Assembly: GCF_004346205.1 (NCBI RefSeq)
Contig: NZ_SMAM01000010.1
Span: 1-60,081 of the forward strand
Direction: 5' to 3'
DNA from: Bibersteinia trehalosi
GTDB lineage: Bacteria; Pseudomonadota; Gammaproteobacteria; Enterobacterales; Pasteurellaceae
Length of the DNA: 60,081 nucleotides
A program made the translations under genes and the position numbers. Under the pieces are notes generated by a model. It saw nothing but the letters and a program-made list of their open reading frames with translations. It made no database searches and was not told where the DNA came from. Below are positions 37,100-47,378 of the stretch, one piece after another. Numbering within the stretch: the first letter of the stretch is position 1; each line of letters starts with the position of its first letter.

Positions 37100-38386
37100 T
37101 TAAAAATACTTCTGTAACTCTGCAACCAAATCTGTCTGTGCAATAACAATTTGCTCAGCCCCCGCCAATAAATCTTTCACAACCACTTGGTTTGCTTGCA
37201 CTTCGCTTTCACCTAACACCAATGCAATTTTTGCGCCTGATTTATCCGCTCGCTTAAATTGCTTTTTGAAATTACCACCGCTCGCATGCATCATCACTCG
37301 CAGTTGCGGCAAAGCAGAACGTAGCATTTCTGCTAAGCGGAAAGCAGCAGCGGTCGTTCCCTCGCCCATATGCACGAGATAAACATCAACGGTACGTGCA
37401 AGCTCAATCGCTGGATTCACTTCTTGCACCAGTAACACTAAGCGCTCTAAGCCCATTGCAAAACCAACCCCTTCTGTGGCATGCCCGCCAAGTTGAGCGA
37501 CTAAACCATCATAACGACCACCACCACAAACTGTGCCTTGTGCACCTAATGCGCTAGTTACCCATTCAAAAACGGTTTTGTTGTAATAATCTAAACCACG
37601 TACTAATTTTTGGTTTACTTCGTAAGCAATTCCCATTTGATCTAGGATCATACAAAGCTCTGTAAAGTGCGCTTTTGATTCTTCATCTAAGAAATCATGT
37701 AATTTCGGTGCGTTATTTAACACTTCTTGTAGCGCTTGGTTTTTAGTATCTAAAATGCGTAGCGGGTTAGAAATTAAACGGCGCTCACTATCGGGATCTT
37801 GTCTTAACACCTCGCGGTGATTTTCAAGGAATGCGACTAAAGCATCACGATATTTCTGACGAACCTCTTGCCCTCCAATTGAGTTAATTTGCAGAGTCAC
37901 ATGTTCGCGAATCCCTAGTTTTTCCCATAAACGGGCAGTGAGCAAAATTAATTCCGCATCGGCTTGAGCTGATGCGATACCAAAGATCTCTACTCCAGCT
38001 TGATGGAATTGACGATAACGTCCTTTCTGCGGACGCTCATAACGAAACATCGGGCCAATATACCATAAACGCTGTTCCTGATTGTAAATCCAGCCATGTT
38101 CAATCGCTGCACGTACACAACCTGCCGTTCCTTCTGGGCGTAAGGTCATTTTCCCTTCATTATTGTCATCACGCGAGAAAGTAAACATCTCTTTTTCAAC
38201 AATATCCGTTGCTTCCCCCACGCCACGTTCAAACAATGACGTACTTTCTAAAATTGGAGTGCGAACTTCCGAATAGCCGTAACTAGAAAAAGTTTCACGA
38301 ATGGTATTTTCTACCCATTGCCATAATGGAGTTTCGCTTGGAGAAAAGTCATTCATTCCTCGAATAGCTTGAATAGTTTTTGACAT
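37100..38386 (-). CDS. hisS: Histidyl-tRNA synthetase
   Basis: HisRS charges tRNA-His. The 428-residue class II synthetase has motif 1 around [17 protein letters not shown], motif 2 [16 protein letters not shown] (about 112-127), the HisA/HisB motifs [15 protein letters not shown] and CGGGRYDGL, and a C-terminal anticodon-binding domain. Order rodZ-ispG-hisS-yfgM is conserved from E. coli. Confidence 0.97.
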   Translation of the reverse strand: MSKTIQAIRGMNDFSPSETPLWQWVENTIRETFSSYGYSEVRTPILESTSLFERGVGEATDIVEKEMFTFSRDDNNEGKMTLRPEGTAGCVRAAIEHGWIYNQEQRLWYIGPMFRYERPQKGRYRQFHQAGVEIFGIASAQADAELILLTARLWEKLGIREHVTLQINSIGGQEVRQKYRDALVAFLENHREVLRQDPDSERRLISNPLRILDTKNQALQEVLNNAPKLHDFLDEESKAHFTELCMILDQMGIAYEVNQKLVRGLDYYNKTVFEWVTSALGAQGTVCGGGRYDGLVAQLGGHATEGVGFAMGLERLVLLVQEVNPAIELARTVDVYLVHMGEGTTAAAFRLAEMLRSALPQLRVMMHASGGNFKKQFKRADKSGAKIALVLGESEVQANQVVVKDLLAGAEQIVIAQTDLVAELQKYF

Positions 38387-38450
38387 TAAATTTATCCTGA
38401 TTTTGTAAAAATTTTAATGAATTTGATCGCTTGATCCAATATGAATGTCG

Positions 38451-38514
38451 TTAATGGGCGAATTACATTCGCCCATTAATAATTTTTTGGGGACGAATGT
38501 AATTCGCCCCTACA
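38451..38514. repeat. Paired palindromes of the GGGCGAATTACATTCGCCC type
   Basis: TTAATGGGCGAAT-TACATTCGCCCATTAA (two arms, 38451-38480) is followed by GGGGACGAATGTAATTCGCC and CCTACA (38489-38514). It occupies the ispG-hisS gap. Confidence 0.7.
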
Positions 38515-38516
38515 GT

Positions 38517-39626
38517 TTAAACCTGTGCAATATCAATACGTTGTGTCTGTTGTGCCACTCTCGCCCGAATTTTTGCCTCAAGTTGGTCAATAAGCTGGTC
38601 ATTATCAAAGCGCTCTTTCTGGCGTACGCCATCTAGATAAAAGCCGCTCATTTTGTTTGAACCAGTTACCCCTAAATCAGACACTAATGCCTCACCTGGG
38701 CCATTTACGACACAGCCAATAATTGAAACATCCATTGGCGTAATAATATCTTCTAAGCGTTGCTCTAAGGCATTTACAGTGCCAATAACATCGAACTCTT
38801 GGCGTGAGCAAGTTGGACATGCGATAAAGTTAATCCCACGCGAACGAATGCGCAGTGATTTCAAAATATCAAAGCCCACTTTGATCTCTTCCACAGGATC
38901 TGCTGCTAATGAGATCCGCAACGTATCTCCAATCCCTTCGGATAATAATAGACCTAAGCCAATTGCAGATTTAACCGCTCCTGCTCTTGCTCCGCCAGCT
39001 TCTGTAATCCCTAAATGTAAAGGTTGTTTGATCGCTTTGGCTAATAATCGGTAACTTTCCACCGCTAAAAAAACATCAGATGCCTTTACACTCACTTTAA
39101 ATTGATCGAAATTCAATCTATCTAAGATCTCAACATGGCGCAAAGCACTTTCAAGTAAAGCTTCTGGCGTTGGTTCTCCATATTTTTCTTGAATATCTCT
39201 CTCAAGCGAGCCCGCATTAACGCCAATACGGATTGGAATATTTTTATCCCGAGCACAATCTACCACTGCTCGAATTCGTTCTTCCTTACCGATATTACCA
39301 GGGTTAATTCGCAAGCAATCTACCCCATATTCCGCTACTTTTAAGGCTATACGATAATCGAAATGGATATCGGCAACCAACGGCACAGTCACTTGCTGTT
39401 TGATCAACTTGAACGCTTCAGCGGCATCCATTGTCGGCACCGAAACACGAACAATATCTGCACCAACACGTTCAAGAGATTTAATTTGTGCCACAGTGGC
39501 TTCAACATCCGTAGTGCGTGTATTAGTCATGGATTGTACTGCGATCGGAGCATCTCCTCCCACTGGCACATTGCCTACCCAAATTTTTGTCGATTCACGA
39601 CGTTTAATCGGCGCTTCTTTTAACAT
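38517..39626 (-). CDS. ispG: 4-hydroxy-3-methylbut-2-en-1-yl diphosphate synthase IspG
   Basis: IspG catalyses the penultimate MEP-pathway step. The 369-residue protein has the TIM-barrel opening [15 protein letters not shown] and the Fe4S4 cysteines in the C-terminal domain ([13 protein letters not shown] and [13 protein letters not shown]). I start it at [12 protein letters not shown] (39626). The longer reading overlaps the rodZ stop. It begins 10 bp after rodZ. Confidence 0.96.
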   Translation of the reverse strand: MLKEAPIKRRESTKIWVGNVPVGGDAPIAVQSMTNTRTTDVEATVAQIKSLERVGADIVRVSVPTMDAAEAFKLIKQQVTVPLVADIHFDYRIALKVAEYGVDCLRINPGNIGKEERIRAVVDCARDKNIPIRIGVNAGSLERDIQEKYGEPTPEALLESALRHVEILDRLNFDQFKVSVKASDVFLAVESYRLLAKAIKQPLHLGITEAGGARAGAVKSAIGLGLLLSEGIGDTLRISLAADPVEEIKVGFDILKSLRIRSRGINFIACPTCSRQEFDVIGTVNALEQRLEDIITPMDVSIIGCVVNGPGEALVSDLGVTGSNKMSGFYLDGVRQKERFDNDQLIDQLEAKIRARVAQQTQRIDIAQV

Positions 39627-39636
39627 GTTTAATCCA

Positions 39637-40611
39637 TTATTGTGGTAGTTTAATTCGTGCAACACGACCATCTACTTTTAACGGTACCTGCTCACCCTTG
39701 TAGTAGATTTTCACATTTGCTGGCGCGCCAATAGTCAAACGATATTGTTCATTGTTATTAAACGCCAGCACATCGCCTGAATTATAAAGCTTCTCGGCTA
39801 GGCTTTTTTTACTTTTCGGGGTACGTACCGTAATCCAGCTTTGCCCACCTGTAATTTCAATGCGTAATTCATCGTTACTCACAGCAGGCACAGGCTCTTC
39901 AGCCACGGTTTCTTGCTGCTCGGCTAAAATAGCCGCGGCTGTTTCAAGAGGCATTGAATTTGCATTTTCTTGACGATTATCTACCGCTTGCGACATTTCT
40001 TGCACAGTTTGATCTGGTGTTGGTGTTTCACTGCTATGTTCTAGCTCTACACCCTCCTGCGTATTTTCAGCTGGTGCGGCTAATGCCAACTCCTCATGAT
40101 TACTTGCCAAGTGGATTTCTGTACCACTATTTGACGTTGTTTCAAGTGCTGGTAGTGTTTGATTTGCAGCAACTTCACTTGAACTGACTAGTGAATCACG
40201 GCTTAGCTCATCTTTTTTATGCTCTTGCCACCACCAAGCGAGTGTCATACCAATAGCACATAATAAGATCAAACCCGTAAGCCATTTGACCCAACGGCTT
40301 TGCGACTTATGGTTGTTCGAAACCTTAATCGGCGCTGCTTTTTTCACCTCTTTAGGGATTGTCACTTCACCGTAATTTGCTTGCTGAATCAAACTTTCTG
40401 GCAAACGTAGAAAGCTAACATATTTACGTACATAGCCTCTCACAAAAGCAGGAGGCACATTAGCCAAAATAAAAATATCGTTTTCTAACGACTCAATATG
40501 GCTCTTTTTCAGGTTTGTTTTGTGTGCCACATCATCAATTGAAAGATTAAGGGCTTCACGGGCGTTTTTAAGCTGCAGCCCCAAAGAAAGCGTGTCTAAC
40601 GTTTCACTCAT
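39637..40611 (-). CDS. rodZ: Cytoskeletal membrane protein RodZ
   Basis: RodZ links MreB to the wall-elongation machinery. The 324-residue protein has a Cro/XRE-like helix-turn-helix (about 8-75: [23 protein letters not shown]), a basic juxtamembrane region, one membrane segment ([19 protein letters not shown]), a long acidic Gln/Glu-rich linker, and the periplasmic DUF4115 beta domain ([24 protein letters not shown]). [11 protein letters not shown] at 40611 matches the family start. Confidence 0.93.
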   Translation of the reverse strand: MSETLDTLSLGLQLKNAREALNLSIDDVAHKTNLKKSHIESLENDIFILANVPPAFVRGYVRKYVSFLRLPESLIQQANYGEVTIPKEVKKAAPIKVSNNHKSQSRWVKWLTGLILLCAIGMTLAWWWQEHKKDELSRDSLVSSSEVAANQTLPALETTSNSGTEIHLASNHEELALAAPAENTQEGVELEHSSETPTPDQTVQEMSQAVDNRQENANSMPLETAAAILAEQQETVAEEPVPAVSNDELRIEITGGQSWITVRTPKSKKSLAEKLYNSGDVLAFNNNEQYRLTIGAPANVKIYYKGEQVPLKVDGRVARIKLPQ

Positions 40612-40691
40612 ATTAAAAGTACTTTTTGAAAAAAATTGGTCGGAAAGTTTAAAGAGATAGTTGCCTTTTTGCAATCCCAAGCAGCAAAAAA

Positions 40692-40711
40692 TGGCTATTC
40701 AACAATAGCCA
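40692..40711 (-). terminator. Terminator after the lipoprotein gene
   Basis: TGGCTATT-CAAC-AATAGCCA, followed on the minus strand by TTTTTT. Confidence 0.85.
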
Positions 40712-40737
40712 ATAAAAAGCCTAGATGCGAATTTGCT

Positions 40738-41277
40738 CTATTTTGCTTTTTGTTGCGCTGCTGCTTTATTTTCTTCTTCAACTTTTTCAACGCATTCATG
40801 CAAAATTAAATCAGCACCTTGCTTAATATAGTTATCATTCCGCACGCTGCCTTTTTGTAGATCAAGCATCGCATCATGAATACCTTGAGTAGCGCTTTGC
40901 GTATCAATCAATTTCCAGCATTTTGGGCTCAGATAATTTGCTTTTGATTGAAAAGAATTTGCATCAATGATACCACTATAATATGCATAGATATTATGAT
41001 CTAAAAAACGGTTCATTAAACTACCGCGAATTTGCTCAATTGGCAGACTATTACGATTATTAAAATAATCATCCACACCACGAATGTACGAATCAATATC
41101 GTAACTACCATTTACTCTATCTTCATAAGCTTGCGCTGTACCTGCATATGCAATTGCATAAGATTTCTGGTCAATCTGCTGCGGATCCATACGATTCCAG
41201 CTATTCGATGATGAATAGCAGCCCGCCAGCCAGATACCAACCCCGACTAAAAAACAAGATTTCATCACTCTTTTCAT
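40738..41277 (-). CDS. Putative lipoprotein of unknown function
   Basis: The 179-residue product has a lipoprotein signal peptide (KRVMKSCFLVGVGIWLAGC, lipobox LAGC, cysteine 20). The mature part is about 160 residues and charged, with three further cysteines/lysine-rich tail elements (SPKCWKLID, LHECVEKVEEENKAAAQQKAK). I recognise no catalytic motif. It is divergent from thyA across 80 bp and ahead of rodZ behind a terminator. A Pasteurellaceae-restricted family is likely. Confidence 0.75.
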   Translation of the reverse strand: MKRVMKSCFLVGVGIWLAGCYSSSNSWNRMDPQQIDQKSYAIAYAGTAQAYEDRVNGSYDIDSYIRGVDDYFNNRNSLPIEQIRGSLMNRFLDHNIYAYYSGIIDANSFQSKANYLSPKCWKLIDTQSATQGIHDAMLDLQKGSVRNDNYIKQGADLILHECVEKVEEENKAAAQQKAK

Positions 41278-41357
41278 TTGATACTCCTCATCCTCAATGA
41301 AAATTTGTTACAATTCTAGCAAATGTTCCCTATTACGCAAAATTTTAAGGAAAGCGC

Positions 41358-42212
41358 ATGAAACAGTATCTCTCTCTCTGCCAACGCATCGTTGAACAAG
41401 GTAAATGGGTTGAAAACGAACGCACCGGTAAACGTTGTTTAACCGTTATTAATGCGGATTTAACCTACGATGTTGCCAACGGTGAATTCCCATTAGTGAC
41501 CACCCGAAAAAGCTATTGGAAAGCCGCAATTGCCGAATTGCTCGGTTATATTCGCGGTTACGATAATGCGGCAGATTTCCGCGCGCTTGGTACAAAATCG
41601 TGGGATGCCAATGCAAACGAAAACCACGCTTGGCTTGCAAATCCACATCGTAAAGGCGAAGACGATATGGGCTTAGTTTATGGTGCAGTAGGGAGAAATT
41701 TCCCTAAAGCAGACGGTAGCGGCAATATCGATTTACTTCGTCAAATTGTCGATGATCTTAAGCGTGGCGTGGATAACCGTGGCGAAATTTATACCTTCTA
41801 TCACCCAGGTGCATTTCATATGGGGTGTTTACGTCCTTGCTTACATAGCCATCACTTTTCATTATTAGACGGTACACTCTACTTAAATAGCACACAACGT
41901 TCTGCTGATGTACCACTTGGCTTAAACTGGAATATGATTCAATGCTACACTTTCCTCGCATTAATGGCACAAATCACTGGACATAAAGCAGGCTTGGCTT
42001 TCCACAAAATTGTTAACGCACACATTTATGAGGATCAATTAGACTTGATGCGTGATGTACAGCTAAAACGCGAGCCGTTTGTTGCACCAAAATTAACGAT
42101 CAACCCCGACATCAAAAGTTTAGAAGATCTTGAAACTTGGGTCACTCTCGATGACTTTGAAGTGGAAGGTTATCAAAGCCACCCAGCGATCAAATATCCC
42201 TTCTCGGTATAA
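41358..42212 (+). CDS. thyA: Thymidylate synthase
   Basis: ThyA methylates dUMP using methylene-tetrahydrofolate. The 284-residue protein has the catalytic cysteine in [11 protein letters not shown] (about C157) and the dUMP-binding [15 protein letters not shown] (about 176-190). [15 protein letters not shown] and the C-terminal [10 protein letters not shown] are also typical. The LRPC active-site context differs from the E. coli form and agrees with the Haemophilus-type ThyA. Confidence 0.96.
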   Translation: MKQYLSLCQRIVEQGKWVENERTGKRCLTVINADLTYDVANGEFPLVTTRKSYWKAAIAELLGYIRGYDNAADFRALGTKSWDANANENHAWLANPHRKGEDDMGLVYGAVGRNFPKADGSGNIDLLRQIVDDLKRGVDNRGEIYTFYHPGAFHMGCLRPCLHSHHFSLLDGTLYLNSTQRSADVPLGLNWNMIQCYTFLALMAQITGHKAGLAFHKIVNAHIYEDQLDLMRDVQLKREPFVAPKLTINPDIKSLEDLETWVTLDDFEVEGYQSHPAIKYPFSV

Positions 42213-42215
42213 TTA

Positions 42216-42240
42216 TTTAGGTGGGCTATCCCACCTAATT
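42216..42240 (+). terminator. Terminator after thyA
   Basis: TAGGTGGG-CTAT-CCCACCTA followed by ATTTAGTT. Confidence 0.7.
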
Positions 42241-42354
42241 TAGTTAAATCCCATAAATTTTTTATATTTATTATTTCTACCCACTATTTTTTTATGGATT
42301 TTGTGGCACAATACGCACTTTTCCAATAACCCACTTTTTGACTAGGGATTTATT

Positions 42355-43923
42355 ATGCAAAAAATTCTATTCCCATTTATATTTTCTAGCCTACTTTTAA
42401 GCGCTTGCGATCAACAAACGGCACAAACTACCATCGTGCAAGCAGAATCACAAACCGCTTCACCAACACAAAATAATGAGCTTACACTTGCAACTATTGT
42501 CGCCCCTTGGGAAATCGGCAACCTTGAGCCGAACCAGTCAGGCGTCATTTTTCAGCGTATGAACTTAGCGGAAACATTGGTAGAGGCGGATCAACAAGGT
42601 AATCTCATTCCAGCGCTTGCCACCGAATGGCACAGCGATGAGTCAGGCAAAATCTGGACATTTAGCCTGCGTGAAAATGTGTCATTCCACAATGGTAAAT
42701 CGCTTGATGTGCAAGCGGTGGTAAATAGCCTAAACATTGCAAAATCTAAACCCGGTGTGCTAGCGAATGCTTTCATCAGCGAAATTCGTGCCAACAATGA
42801 CAAGGTAGAAATTGAGCTAAGCAAAGCCTTTGAGCCATTTCCATCATTTTTAACCCACTACTCTACGATTATTCTTGCCCCTGAAAGCTATAACAATGAA
42901 GGCAATGTCGTTGAACTTATCGGCACAGGTGCATTTAAACCCGTGCAAATTCAAGCACCGCAAAAACTTTCCGCTCAACGTTTTGATGCCTATTGGGGAG
43001 AAAAACCACTGCTATTACAAGCCAACTATTTAGCCAGCAGCCGTAGTGAAACTCGTTCATTGATGGCACAAAGCGATGCTTCATCATTAGTGTTTAATCT
43101 TGATACGGCAAGTGTGGAACGTTTAAAAAACGATCCGAATCTGCAAGTCATTAGTGGCTCTATTGCGCGTACCATTCAATTAAAAATGGACGTGGCAAAG
43201 CCCTTTTTTAACGATATTGCGATTCGCCAAGCCCTATCACAAGCGATTAACCGTAAAGCGATTGCCGAGCAAGTTTTAAAAATTGAAGATGGCATTGCCG
43301 ATCAGCTTCTGCCGAAAGGCTTTGAAGAATGGCGAGTTCAAAGCGAAATCCCAGCAGTAGATATTGCAAAAATTAAGCAAAATCTCACCGCTTACGGGTA
43401 TGAATTTGATGCACAAGGCAATCTCACCAAAGATGGTAAGCCGTTTAGCTTTACCTTGCGCACCTTTTCTGACCGCCCAGAACTGCCGATTATCGCCACC
43501 ATTTTGCAAGCACAATGGAAACAAATTGGAGTGAATGTGAATGTTTCCGTTGGGAATTTCAGCGAAATCCCCGCTGGCCATCAAGATGGTAGCCTAGAAA
43601 TGGCACTCTATGCCTTTAACTACGGTAAAACCTTAGATCCCTTTGCCATCATTGCCCAAGATATTGCCAATGGCGGTAGCGATTGGGGCGTAATGAACTG
43701 GCAAAATAGTGAGTTGGATAACGCAGTAAAAGCATTAGAAACTGAACGCAGTCCTGAAAAAGCCAAAGCGTTAAAACAGCAAATCAGCCAAATTATCAAT
43801 GATGAATTGCCGATTATTCCTGTGGTCTATTATCAGCAAAATGTGGTGGCACATAAAGGTGTACAAAACATCACGCTTGATCCGTTTGAAAGACATTTCT
43901 TTTTAGAAAAATTGGCGAAATAG
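42355..43923 (+). CDS. Peptide/nickel-type ABC substrate-binding lipoprotein
   Basis: This 522-residue family 5 solute-binding protein has a lipoprotein signal (LLLSACDQQ, cysteine about 18). The SBP_bac_5 pattern follows: LAETLVEADQQGNLIPALATEW, WTFSLRENVSFHNGKSLD (about 101-118), LIGTGAFKPV, and AIRQALSQAINRKAI. It opens a four-gene importer. Family members bind oligopeptides, nickel or metallophores. No residue pattern settles which. Confidence 0.88.
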   Translation: MQKILFPFIFSSLLLSACDQQTAQTTIVQAESQTASPTQNNELTLATIVAPWEIGNLEPNQSGVIFQRMNLAETLVEADQQGNLIPALATEWHSDESGKIWTFSLRENVSFHNGKSLDVQAVVNSLNIAKSKPGVLANAFISEIRANNDKVEIELSKAFEPFPSFLTHYSTIILAPESYNNEGNVVELIGTGAFKPVQIQAPQKLSAQRFDAYWGEKPLLLQANYLASSRSETRSLMAQSDASSLVFNLDTASVERLKNDPNLQVISGSIARTIQLKMDVAKPFFNDIAIRQALSQAINRKAIAEQVLKIEDGIADQLLPKGFEEWRVQSEIPAVDIAKIKQNLTAYGYEFDAQGNLTKDGKPFSFTLRTFSDRPELPIIATILQAQWKQIGVNVNVSVGNFSEIPAGHQDGSLEMALYAFNYGKTLDPFAIIAQDIANGGSDWGVMNWQNSELDNAVKALETERSPEKAKALKQQISQIINDELPIIPVVYYQQNVVAHKGVQNITLDPFERHFFLEKLAK

Positions 43924-43926
43924 AGG

Positions 43927-44020
43927 ACGATGATTTAAATCATCGTAGGAATAGGGTTTATCCCTGTCCTGAATAAAAAGAGAAAAAATCTAACGTAGGG
44001 GCGAACCGATGTGTTCGCCC
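43927..44020. repeat. Palindromes between the binding protein and first permease genes
   Basis: A perfect 20-bp palindrome ACGATGATTTAAATCATCGT (43927-43946) is followed at 43995-44020 by GTAGGGGCGAACCGATG and TGTTCGCCC of the TAGGGGCG family. Both lie inside the presumed operon and may lower readthrough into the permeases. Confidence 0.7.
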
Positions 44021-44067
44021 AAAAATCATTAAAATCAATACAACGATAAATCATCAGGAGCATTATT

Positions 44068-45012
44068 TTGTTTCACATTCTCTTGCGCCGTCTTACCCAA
44101 ATCCTGCTAGTGATTTGGTCAGTCGGCACATTAACCTTTATGCTCACTCGCCAGCTCTCGGGGGATATGGCATATCGCATAGCTGCCAGCCGCTATGGCT
44201 ACGATCAAGCGGATTCTGCGGCTGCGGAAGCCGTGCGTGCTGAGCTTGGTTTAGATCTACCTTGGTGGCAAACCTATTTCTCTTGGCTGGGTGATTTAGC
44301 GCAATTTAATTTAGGTAAATCACTGGTGAGCGGTGATCCCGTTTGGGAAGAGTTACAGCATCAATTTGGGCATACGCTGGGGCTGGCAATTGTCGCATTA
44401 GTCCTTGCCGTGTTGATTGGCCCAACACTCGGCGTGCTGGCAGCTCGTAAACCCAACGGCATTTTTGACCGCTTAACACTAGTATTTAGCAGTCTCTTTC
44501 GCTCCGTCCCTGCTTTTATTATCGCTATTGGGCTAATTGCACTTTTTTCCGTGCAGCTACGTTGGCTGCCCTCTGGCGGATATGGCAGTTGGCAACACTT
44601 TATTTTGCCTGCCTTAACGCTGGCAATTGGGCTCAGTGCCGTTTCAGTGCGAGTTACTCGCCAAGCAATGGTACAGGTTATGCAATCGGAATATTACCAA
44701 TTTGCACGCTTAAAAGGATTAAGCCGTTGGCAAACCTTTGTGCGACACAGTATTCGCAATATTGCCGTGCCAGTGATTGCGTATCATAGCGTGCAGTTGA
44801 TCTACTTAATTGAGGGAGTTGTGATCGTAGAAAGTCTCTTTGCTTGGCCAGGAAGCGGACACGCTCTCGTGCACGCCATTATTGCTCGTGATGTGCCCGT
44901 CATTCAAGGCACGGCACTGGTGATGGGGGGATTATTTGTCGTGCTTAATATGATTGCCGATCTCCTATCCGCTTGGATTGACCCACGCATTCGGGAGGGA
45001 AATCGTGAATAA
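44068..45012 (+). CDS. ABC importer permease, DppB/NikB type
   Basis: The 314-residue permease has six membrane segments. It has the DppB-family N-terminus (RLTQILLVIWSVGTLTFMLTRQLSGD, about 8-33) and the ATPase-contact EAA loop YYQFARLKGLSRWQTFVRHSIRN. The start is TTG with AGGAG seven bases upstream. No nearby ATG is better. It overlaps the second permease by 8 bp. Confidence 0.9.
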   Translation: MFHILLRRLTQILLVIWSVGTLTFMLTRQLSGDMAYRIAASRYGYDQADSAAAEAVRAELGLDLPWWQTYFSWLGDLAQFNLGKSLVSGDPVWEELQHQFGHTLGLAIVALVLAVLIGPTLGVLAARKPNGIFDRLTLVFSSLFRSVPAFIIAIGLIALFSVQLRWLPSGGYGSWQHFILPALTLAIGLSAVSVRVTRQAMVQVMQSEYYQFARLKGLSRWQTFVRHSIRNIAVPVIAYHSVQLIYLIEGVVIVESLFAWPGSGHALVHAIIARDVPVIQGTALVMGGLFVVLNMIADLLSAWIDPRIREGNRE

Positions 45013-45790
45013 ATTCACCATCGGACAATGGGCAGGGGCATTTATCTTAGCGTTATTACTCTGCTTTGCTTTTTTACAGCCTTATTTTTACCCTGCTGAT
45101 ATTGGTTTTCAAGATCTCGGCAACATTTTAGCTACCCCAGACAGCGAAAGCTGGTTTGGCACCGATCATTTAGGACGAGATATGCTCGCACGCCTTGCTT
45201 CTGCTATTCGTCTCTCATTTGGTTTATCGTTATTTAGTGTTGCCTGTGCGTTGCTCACTGGGCTTGCAACGGGGATTTTGGCTGGCTTATTTGGCTCTTG
45301 GATTGATCGAGTGTTCAGTTTTTTATGCGATTTAATTATGGCATTACCAGGATTACTGTTAATTTTGTTGTTTGCAGCGCTTTCACCAGGATCATTCTGG
45401 ACACTTTATCTCGGTATTTCGTTGGTAATGTGGGTAGAATTTTTCCGTGTTATTCGTGCGATCACCGCCACCATTGCCAGCAGTGCTGAGTTGGAATCTT
45501 CTCGCTTAATGGGTATGCCGTTATGGTATTGCATAAAACGCCATCTTTTACCCCGCTTGCTCCCATTGGTGGCAACCTTAACCGCTTTTTCTATCGGTAA
45601 TGCGATTTTAGCCCTTGCAACACTTGGCTTTGTCAGTGTCGGATTACGCCCACCAACAGCGGAACTTGGGCTAATGATGACGGAACTTTTCCCTTACTAC
45701 TATCAAGCCCCCTTGATTTTCTTGCAGCCTGTTGCCGCCGTATTTTTATTAGTACTCAGTTTGCAGTTGTTGGCGGGGAAGATTAAATAA
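45005..45790 (+). CDS. ABC importer permease, DppC/NikC type
   Basis: The 261-residue permease has the DppC-type WFGTDHLGRDMLARLASAIRLS (about 54-75) and the EAA loop ESSRLMGMPLWYCIKRHLLPRL. It starts with GTG at 45005, with GGGAGGG upstream, inside the end of the first permease. An ATG further upstream would give a spurious hydrophilic extension. Confidence 0.9.
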   Translation: MNKFTIGQWAGAFILALLLCFAFLQPYFYPADIGFQDLGNILATPDSESWFGTDHLGRDMLARLASAIRLSFGLSLFSVACALLTGLATGILAGLFGSWIDRVFSFLCDLIMALPGLLLILLFAALSPGSFWTLYLGISLVMWVEFFRVIRAITATIASSAELESSRLMGMPLWYCIKRHLLPRLLPLVATLTAFSIGNAILALATLGFVSVGLRPPTAELGLMMTELFPYYYQAPLIFLQPVAAVFLLVLSLQLLAGKIK

Positions 45791-45849
45791 ACCATATAGA
45801 AATGCACAACTCACATTCACAAAATTGATATTATCGTAAATGATTTTAG

Positions 45850-45922
45850 CGGTCGCCAGCGTGGCGACCCTACATACGAGCATTATTTAAGCTCAGATGT
45901 AGGGACGCGATGCTCGCATCCA
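45850..45922. repeat. Paired palindromes CGCCAGCGTGGCG / ATGCTCGCAT in the permease-ATPase gap
   Basis: GGTCGCCAGCGTGGCGACC with CCTACA (45850-45874) and TGTAGGGACGCGATGCTCGC (45898-45917) face each other through CCCTACA...TGTAGGG. They are related to the TAGGGG family by the CCCTACA ends. The surrounding gap 45791-45950 has no gene. Confidence 0.6.
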
Positions 45923-45950
45923 CAAATAAGGCAAAATAGCTATTACAAAA

Positions 45951-47354
45951 ATGACATTACTACACACCAAAAATCTTTCTGTTCAAACCACACAAGGCTT
46001 GGAACTTGTTGAACCCATCAGTTTGCAATTGAACGCTGGGCAAAATATCACCATTTTAGGCGAAACAGGTTCAGGTAAAAGTTTGCTTATTCAAGCGATT
46101 ATGGGCGCCTTGCCCGATGGCTTAAAAGCAAGCGGTGAAATTTCGGTAGAAAATTGCAATATCACTACCGAAAGCGACCGCTTGCAACTGCTTTGGGGTA
46201 AAACGCTGGTGATGCTTCCCCAAGAACCACGCCGTTCGCTCGATCCATTGATGGCAATCAATCAACAGCTATGGGAAAGTTATCATTTTGTGGCACAGCA
46301 AGAGAGTCTGTCTGCCAAACAGTCCAGTATTCAATATCTGACTCAACTTGGCTTGAAAGAAGCACAAACTCGCTATCCACATCAACTGTCTGGCGGTATG
46401 GCACAACGAGCGAGCTTTGCGATAGCAACCGCCGCTGGGGGGAAAATTCTGCTCGCCGATGAGCCGACCAAAGGGCTTGATCCAAACAGCAAAGCCGACG
46501 TGATTGCGCTACTCAAACAGGCTTATCAGCAAGGCGGTGGCTTACTCACCATCACACACGATATTGATGTCGCCTGCGAACTTGGCGGCTATATTTTTGT
46601 GATGAAAAAGGGCAAATTAGTGGAAAAAGGGCGTGCAACACAGTTACTTTCTCGCCCCCAACACCCTTACACCCAAGCCTTAATCAATGCCGATCCAAAA
46701 CATTGGCAAGATAGGCAAAAAAATCACCCAACTGCACCGCTTGTTTCAGTTCAAAATCTCAGTGTGGCACGGGGCAAACGCACGCTATTTAGCCATCTTT
46801 CCTTTACGCTACATAAAGGCGAAGTGCTGGGGATTGTCGGACGCAGTGGTATTGGCAAAAGCACGCTTGCTGATGTGCTGTGTGGCTTACTCAAACCACA
46901 ATCGGGAGAGGTGATTTGGCATTCGCAAACCCATAAAAAACACCAAGTGCTAAAACTCTATCAAGATCCACCTGAGGCGTTTGCCCCTAATGTGAGCTTG
47001 CAACAACTGCTAGACGATGTGATTGATTACCACCAATTAGATCGCAGCCAAACACCAAGCTTATTGGCTCAACTTTCGCTCAACCCTGAGATTCTAAACC
47101 GCACGGCGGAGAGTGTTTCGGGCGGGGAATTGCAACGTGTGGCAATTTTGCGTGCGTTGTTACTCAACCCTGTTTTACTGTTTGCCGATGAAGTTACTTC
47201 TCGTTTAGATCCGATTACCCAGCAAGAGGTAATCTCACTTTTAATTGAGCAGTGCCGAGCACGAGATTGTGGGCTGATTTTAGTTAGCCACGATCCTGAT
47301 TTAATTGAGAAAAGTTGCGATCAAGTGGTGGATTTGGAACAATATATCACCTAA
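45951..47354 (+). CDS. ABC importer ATPase with two fused nucleotide-binding domains
   Basis: The 467-residue protein joins the two ATPases (DppD/DppF-like) that are usually separate. Domain 1 (about 1-235) has GETGSGKS, LSGGMAQR and LLADEPTKGLD. Domain 2 (about 255-467) has GRSGIGKST, VSGGELQR and LLFADEVTSRLD. Each domain is short, and the second lacks the oligopeptide C-terminal extension. No strong ribosome-binding site precedes the ATG. Uptake cores lie at about 46176 and 46738, the second at the inter-domain linker. Confidence 0.9.
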   Translation: MTLLHTKNLSVQTTQGLELVEPISLQLNAGQNITILGETGSGKSLLIQAIMGALPDGLKASGEISVENCNITTESDRLQLLWGKTLVMLPQEPRRSLDPLMAINQQLWESYHFVAQQESLSAKQSSIQYLTQLGLKEAQTRYPHQLSGGMAQRASFAIATAAGGKILLADEPTKGLDPNSKADVIALLKQAYQQGGGLLTITHDIDVACELGGYIFVMKKGKLVEKGRATQLLSRPQHPYTQALINADPKHWQDRQKNHPTAPLVSVQNLSVARGKRTLFSHLSFTLHKGEVLGIVGRSGIGKSTLADVLCGLLKPQSGEVIWHSQTHKKHQVLKLYQDPPEAFAPNVSLQQLLDDVIDYHQLDRSQTPSLLAQLSLNPEILNRTAESVSGGELQRVAILRALLLNPVLLFADEVTSRLDPITQQEVISLLIEQCRARDCGLILVSHDPDLIEKSCDQVVDLEQYIT

Positions 47355-47378
47355 TTCCACTTACTGAAGGTAATACCA

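Noticed and set aside
44954-45004. Upstream start for the second permease
   Set aside because: The added 17 residues are hydrophilic and overlap the first permease. The GTG at 45005 has a strong GGGAGGG site.
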